Shown: positions 62,569 to 64,000 of the stretch, piece after piece | How the letters are laid out: each line of letters opens with the position of its first letter | Position numbering within the stretch: position 1 is the first letter of the stretch | Assembly (NCBI GenBank): GCA_026129095.1 | Contig: JAHCIT010000010.1 | Location: 1-64,000, forward strand | Reading direction: 5' to 3' | Length of the DNA: 64,000 nucleotides | From: Deltaproteobacteria bacterium | GTDB lineage: Bacteria; JAGRBM01; JAHCIT01 | The notes under the pieces: model-generated | The model's input: only the letters and a program-made list of their open reading frames with translations | Database searches by the model: none | What the model was told of the DNA's origin: nothing | Made by a program: the position numbers and the translations under genes

Positions 62569-64000
62569 TTACGCCCTTACCACTTCCACCGGTACACCGT
62601 TCAGGATGGCGTTGCCGACAATCGGTTCCAGCAGCCTGTCATCGGTGAGATCGTTGCAGCTCACCCCGGCAAATTCGCTGGCGACGCCAAGTTTGACACC
62701 TGGCCGTGCATGGCCCCATCCGTGGGGCAGACTCACGACTCCGGGCAGTATCTCGTCGGAAACAGCAATCTTCGTTGTGACTTCTCCCACGCGGCTTTTG
62801 ATACGGACACTGTCGTGATTCCTGAAACCGAGCCTTTCGGCATCGTCCGGGTGCATGATGAGATCGCACCGGACGCCGCCTTTCACCAGCGATCTGGCGT
62901 TGTGGGCCCAGGAGTTGTTAGTCCGCAGGTCACGGCGGCCAATCAGCAGCAGCTTGCCGTTGGGCTTCTGCCCGTTGGCCGCAGCGAGTTCACGCATCTG
63001 GCCTTCCAGGCGCCTGAGCTCGCCGAGCATCAGCTCGTGATCAAGGTGGATTTTCCGGTCCTTGCTCTGCAGCACCCGGTCGAGCGCGGGGCGAAGCGGC
63101 CCCAGATCTATTCCCTTGGGATTTTCCTCCAGCTTTTTCAGCGACAGGCCGCGCTTCCACGGCAGGAACTTGTCGCCATAGGGACCGGTGCGGAGCAGAA
63201 GATCCAGGATCGTTCGCGGAGTGGGCATCACCTTTGCCATCCGGGCGGCCCTTGCCGCCAGTTTTGCGGCCGGGTTTTTCGACTTTTTCTCGATGAGGCG
63301 CAGGTTTAGGTCAGTAAGGATATCCGATTCATGCATCGTGCCGGGTTCGGGCTCCAGCACCGGCGGGGAGTATTTCGTCGTATTCCGGACTGCGAACATA
63401 TGGAAAGCGAACTCGTAGTTGTCGTGCTCCAGTGACCACGTGGGCGGCAGGATAATGTGCGCGTGGCGGGTGGTTTCGTTGGTGTAGATGTCGAATGCCA
63501 CATAGAACTCAAGCTGGCTGAACGCCTTGTCGAGCTGGTTGCCATTCGGCGTGGAGAGCACCGGATTACCTGCGATCGTGACCATGCCGCGTATCTGCCC
63601 GTCACCGGGGGTGAGAATCTCCTCGGCGAGACAGGCGACCGGCAGTTCGCCGTTGAACTCCGGGACGCCACGTACCCGGCTCCGCCAGACGTCGCGGTGA
63701 CCCTGAAGCCCCAGACGCGGGGCGTTGGGGAGCAGATCCACCGCCGGATGGGTGAACATGGCACCGCCCTCGCGGTCCAGGTTACCTGTGACCAGATTGA
63801 GCGCATCCACCAGCCACGACGAAAGCGTGCCGAACTCGTGCAGACAGGTGCCGATGCGGCCGTAGCAGACGGCCGATGGCGCACCGGCGAAGTCCCGTGC
63901 GAGTTGCCGGATCTTTTCGGCGGGGAGGTCCAGCGCCGGAGCCACGGCTTCCGGCGTAAAAGGAACCGTTTTCGATCTCACGGCGTCAAGGCCGGTCGTC
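62569..64000 (-). CDS. molybdopterin oxidoreductase, C-terminal part (runs off the window)
   Basis: The open frame continues without a stop to base 64000, so the N-terminal part (iron-sulfur motif) lies outside. Seen are the end of the catalytic domain (YGRIGTCLHEFGTLSSWLVD, NLDREGGAMFTHP, ILPPTWSLEHDNYEFAF) and the C-terminal molybdopterin dinucleotide-binding domain (LLIGRRDLRTNNSWAHNA, VSLPHGWGHARPG). It is of the DMSO-reductase superfamily, closest in pattern to formate-dehydrogenase-like or thiosulfate-reductase-like proteins with a bis-MGD cofactor. Substrate cannot be told from this part. Confidence 0.9.
   Translation of the reverse strand, partial: TTGLDAVRSKTVPFTPEAVAPALDLPAEKIRQLARDFAGAPSAVCYGRIGTCLHEFGTLSSWLVDALNLVTGNLDREGGAMFTHPAVDLLPNAPRLGLQGHRDVWRSRVRGVPEFNGELPVACLAEEILTPGDGQIRGMVTIAGNPVLSTPNGNQLDKAFSQLEFYVAFDIYTNETTRHAHIILPPTWSLEHDNYEFAFHMFAVRNTTKYSPPVLEPEPGTMHESDILTDLNLRLIEKKSKNPAAKLAARAARMAKVMPTPRTILDLLLRTGPYGDKFLPWKRGLSLKKLEENPKGIDLGPLRPALDRVLQSKDRKIHLDHELMLGELRRLEGQMRELAAANGQKPNGKLLLIGRRDLRTNNSWAHNARSLVKGGVRCDLIMHPDDAERLGFRNHDSVRIKSRVGEVTTKIAVSDEILPGVVSLPHGWGHARPGVKLGVASEFAGVSCNDLTDDRLLEPIVGNAILNGVPVEVVRA

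Noticed and set aside
1-64000. CRISPR array, prophage or plasmid origin
   Set aside because: No regular spaced repeats, phage structural genes, iterons or replication initiator were found.

Overview
The window reads as chromosome of a GC-rich Gram-negative bacterium. Outer-membrane and periplasmic parts support this: a DUF1302-like beta-barrel, LolA-like and LpoA-like proteins, a CpoB/YbgF-like lipoprotein and a Wzm/Wzt exporter. Two full-length Lon proteases, a DUF4388 response regulator with a TPR tail, many TPR and proline-rich fusion proteins, and a split ACAD11-like pair suggest a lineage with deltaproteobacterial affinity (Myxococcota, Desulfobacterota or Binatota-like). That placement is inference from gene content; no rRNA gene is present.

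Region 1 to about 11.7 kb looks accessory. It starts with a four-gene operon (MerR-TPR regulator, SRPBCC/DUF2505-like protein, metallo-beta-lactamase-fold hydrolase, unknown protein). An opposing operon follows: TetR, MMPL/RND exporter, LolA-like protein, outer-membrane barrel. Next come a frameshifted transposase remnant and an AbiE-type (type IV) toxin-antitoxin pair. The region ends at a 3' fragment of a tRNA-Met gene (11616-11664), the usual mark of the distal end of a tRNA-integrated island. The only stretch over 300 bases without a gene is 11339-11787. It holds the abiE promoter/palindrome, short direct repeats and this tRNA fragment.

From 11.8 to 18.8 kb lies metabolic content on the plus strand: a periplasmic glutathione peroxidase, an acyl-CoA dehydrogenase next to an APH-like kinase (separate counterparts of the two ACAD10/11 domains), a TetR regulator with a clear operator, a diiron ferritin-like protein, an SDR and a dTDP-glucose 4,6-dehydratase. 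From 18.8 to 25.2 kb on the minus strand are an orphan ABC_sub_bind protein, a pseudokinase-FGE membrane fusion, a rhomboid-like protein without catalytic residues, a zinc-ribbon protein, and an ECF sigma / membrane anti-sigma / periplasmic LTxxQ-sensor set that resembles CnrH-CnrY-CnrX.

From 25.4 to 44.4 kb is mostly housekeeping: a ribbon-helix-helix regulator overlapping rsmA, then tsaD, a CpoB-like lipoprotein, ffh, the clpP-clpX-lon protease cluster, a cardiolipin-synthase-like enzyme, an LpoA-like protein coupled to a second lon, a membrane-spanning response regulator with TPRs, and thiL. From 44.5 to 55.3 kb are an acidic lipoprotein, an O-antigen-type export operon, several two-component proteins and a lipoyl-less E2-type acyltransferase. 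From 55.3 to 64 kb is a four-gene trehalose operon (DUF5752, TreT, OtsB, OtsA), then Kup, a TauE/SafE permease and the C-terminal part of a molybdopterin oxidoreductase that runs off the window.
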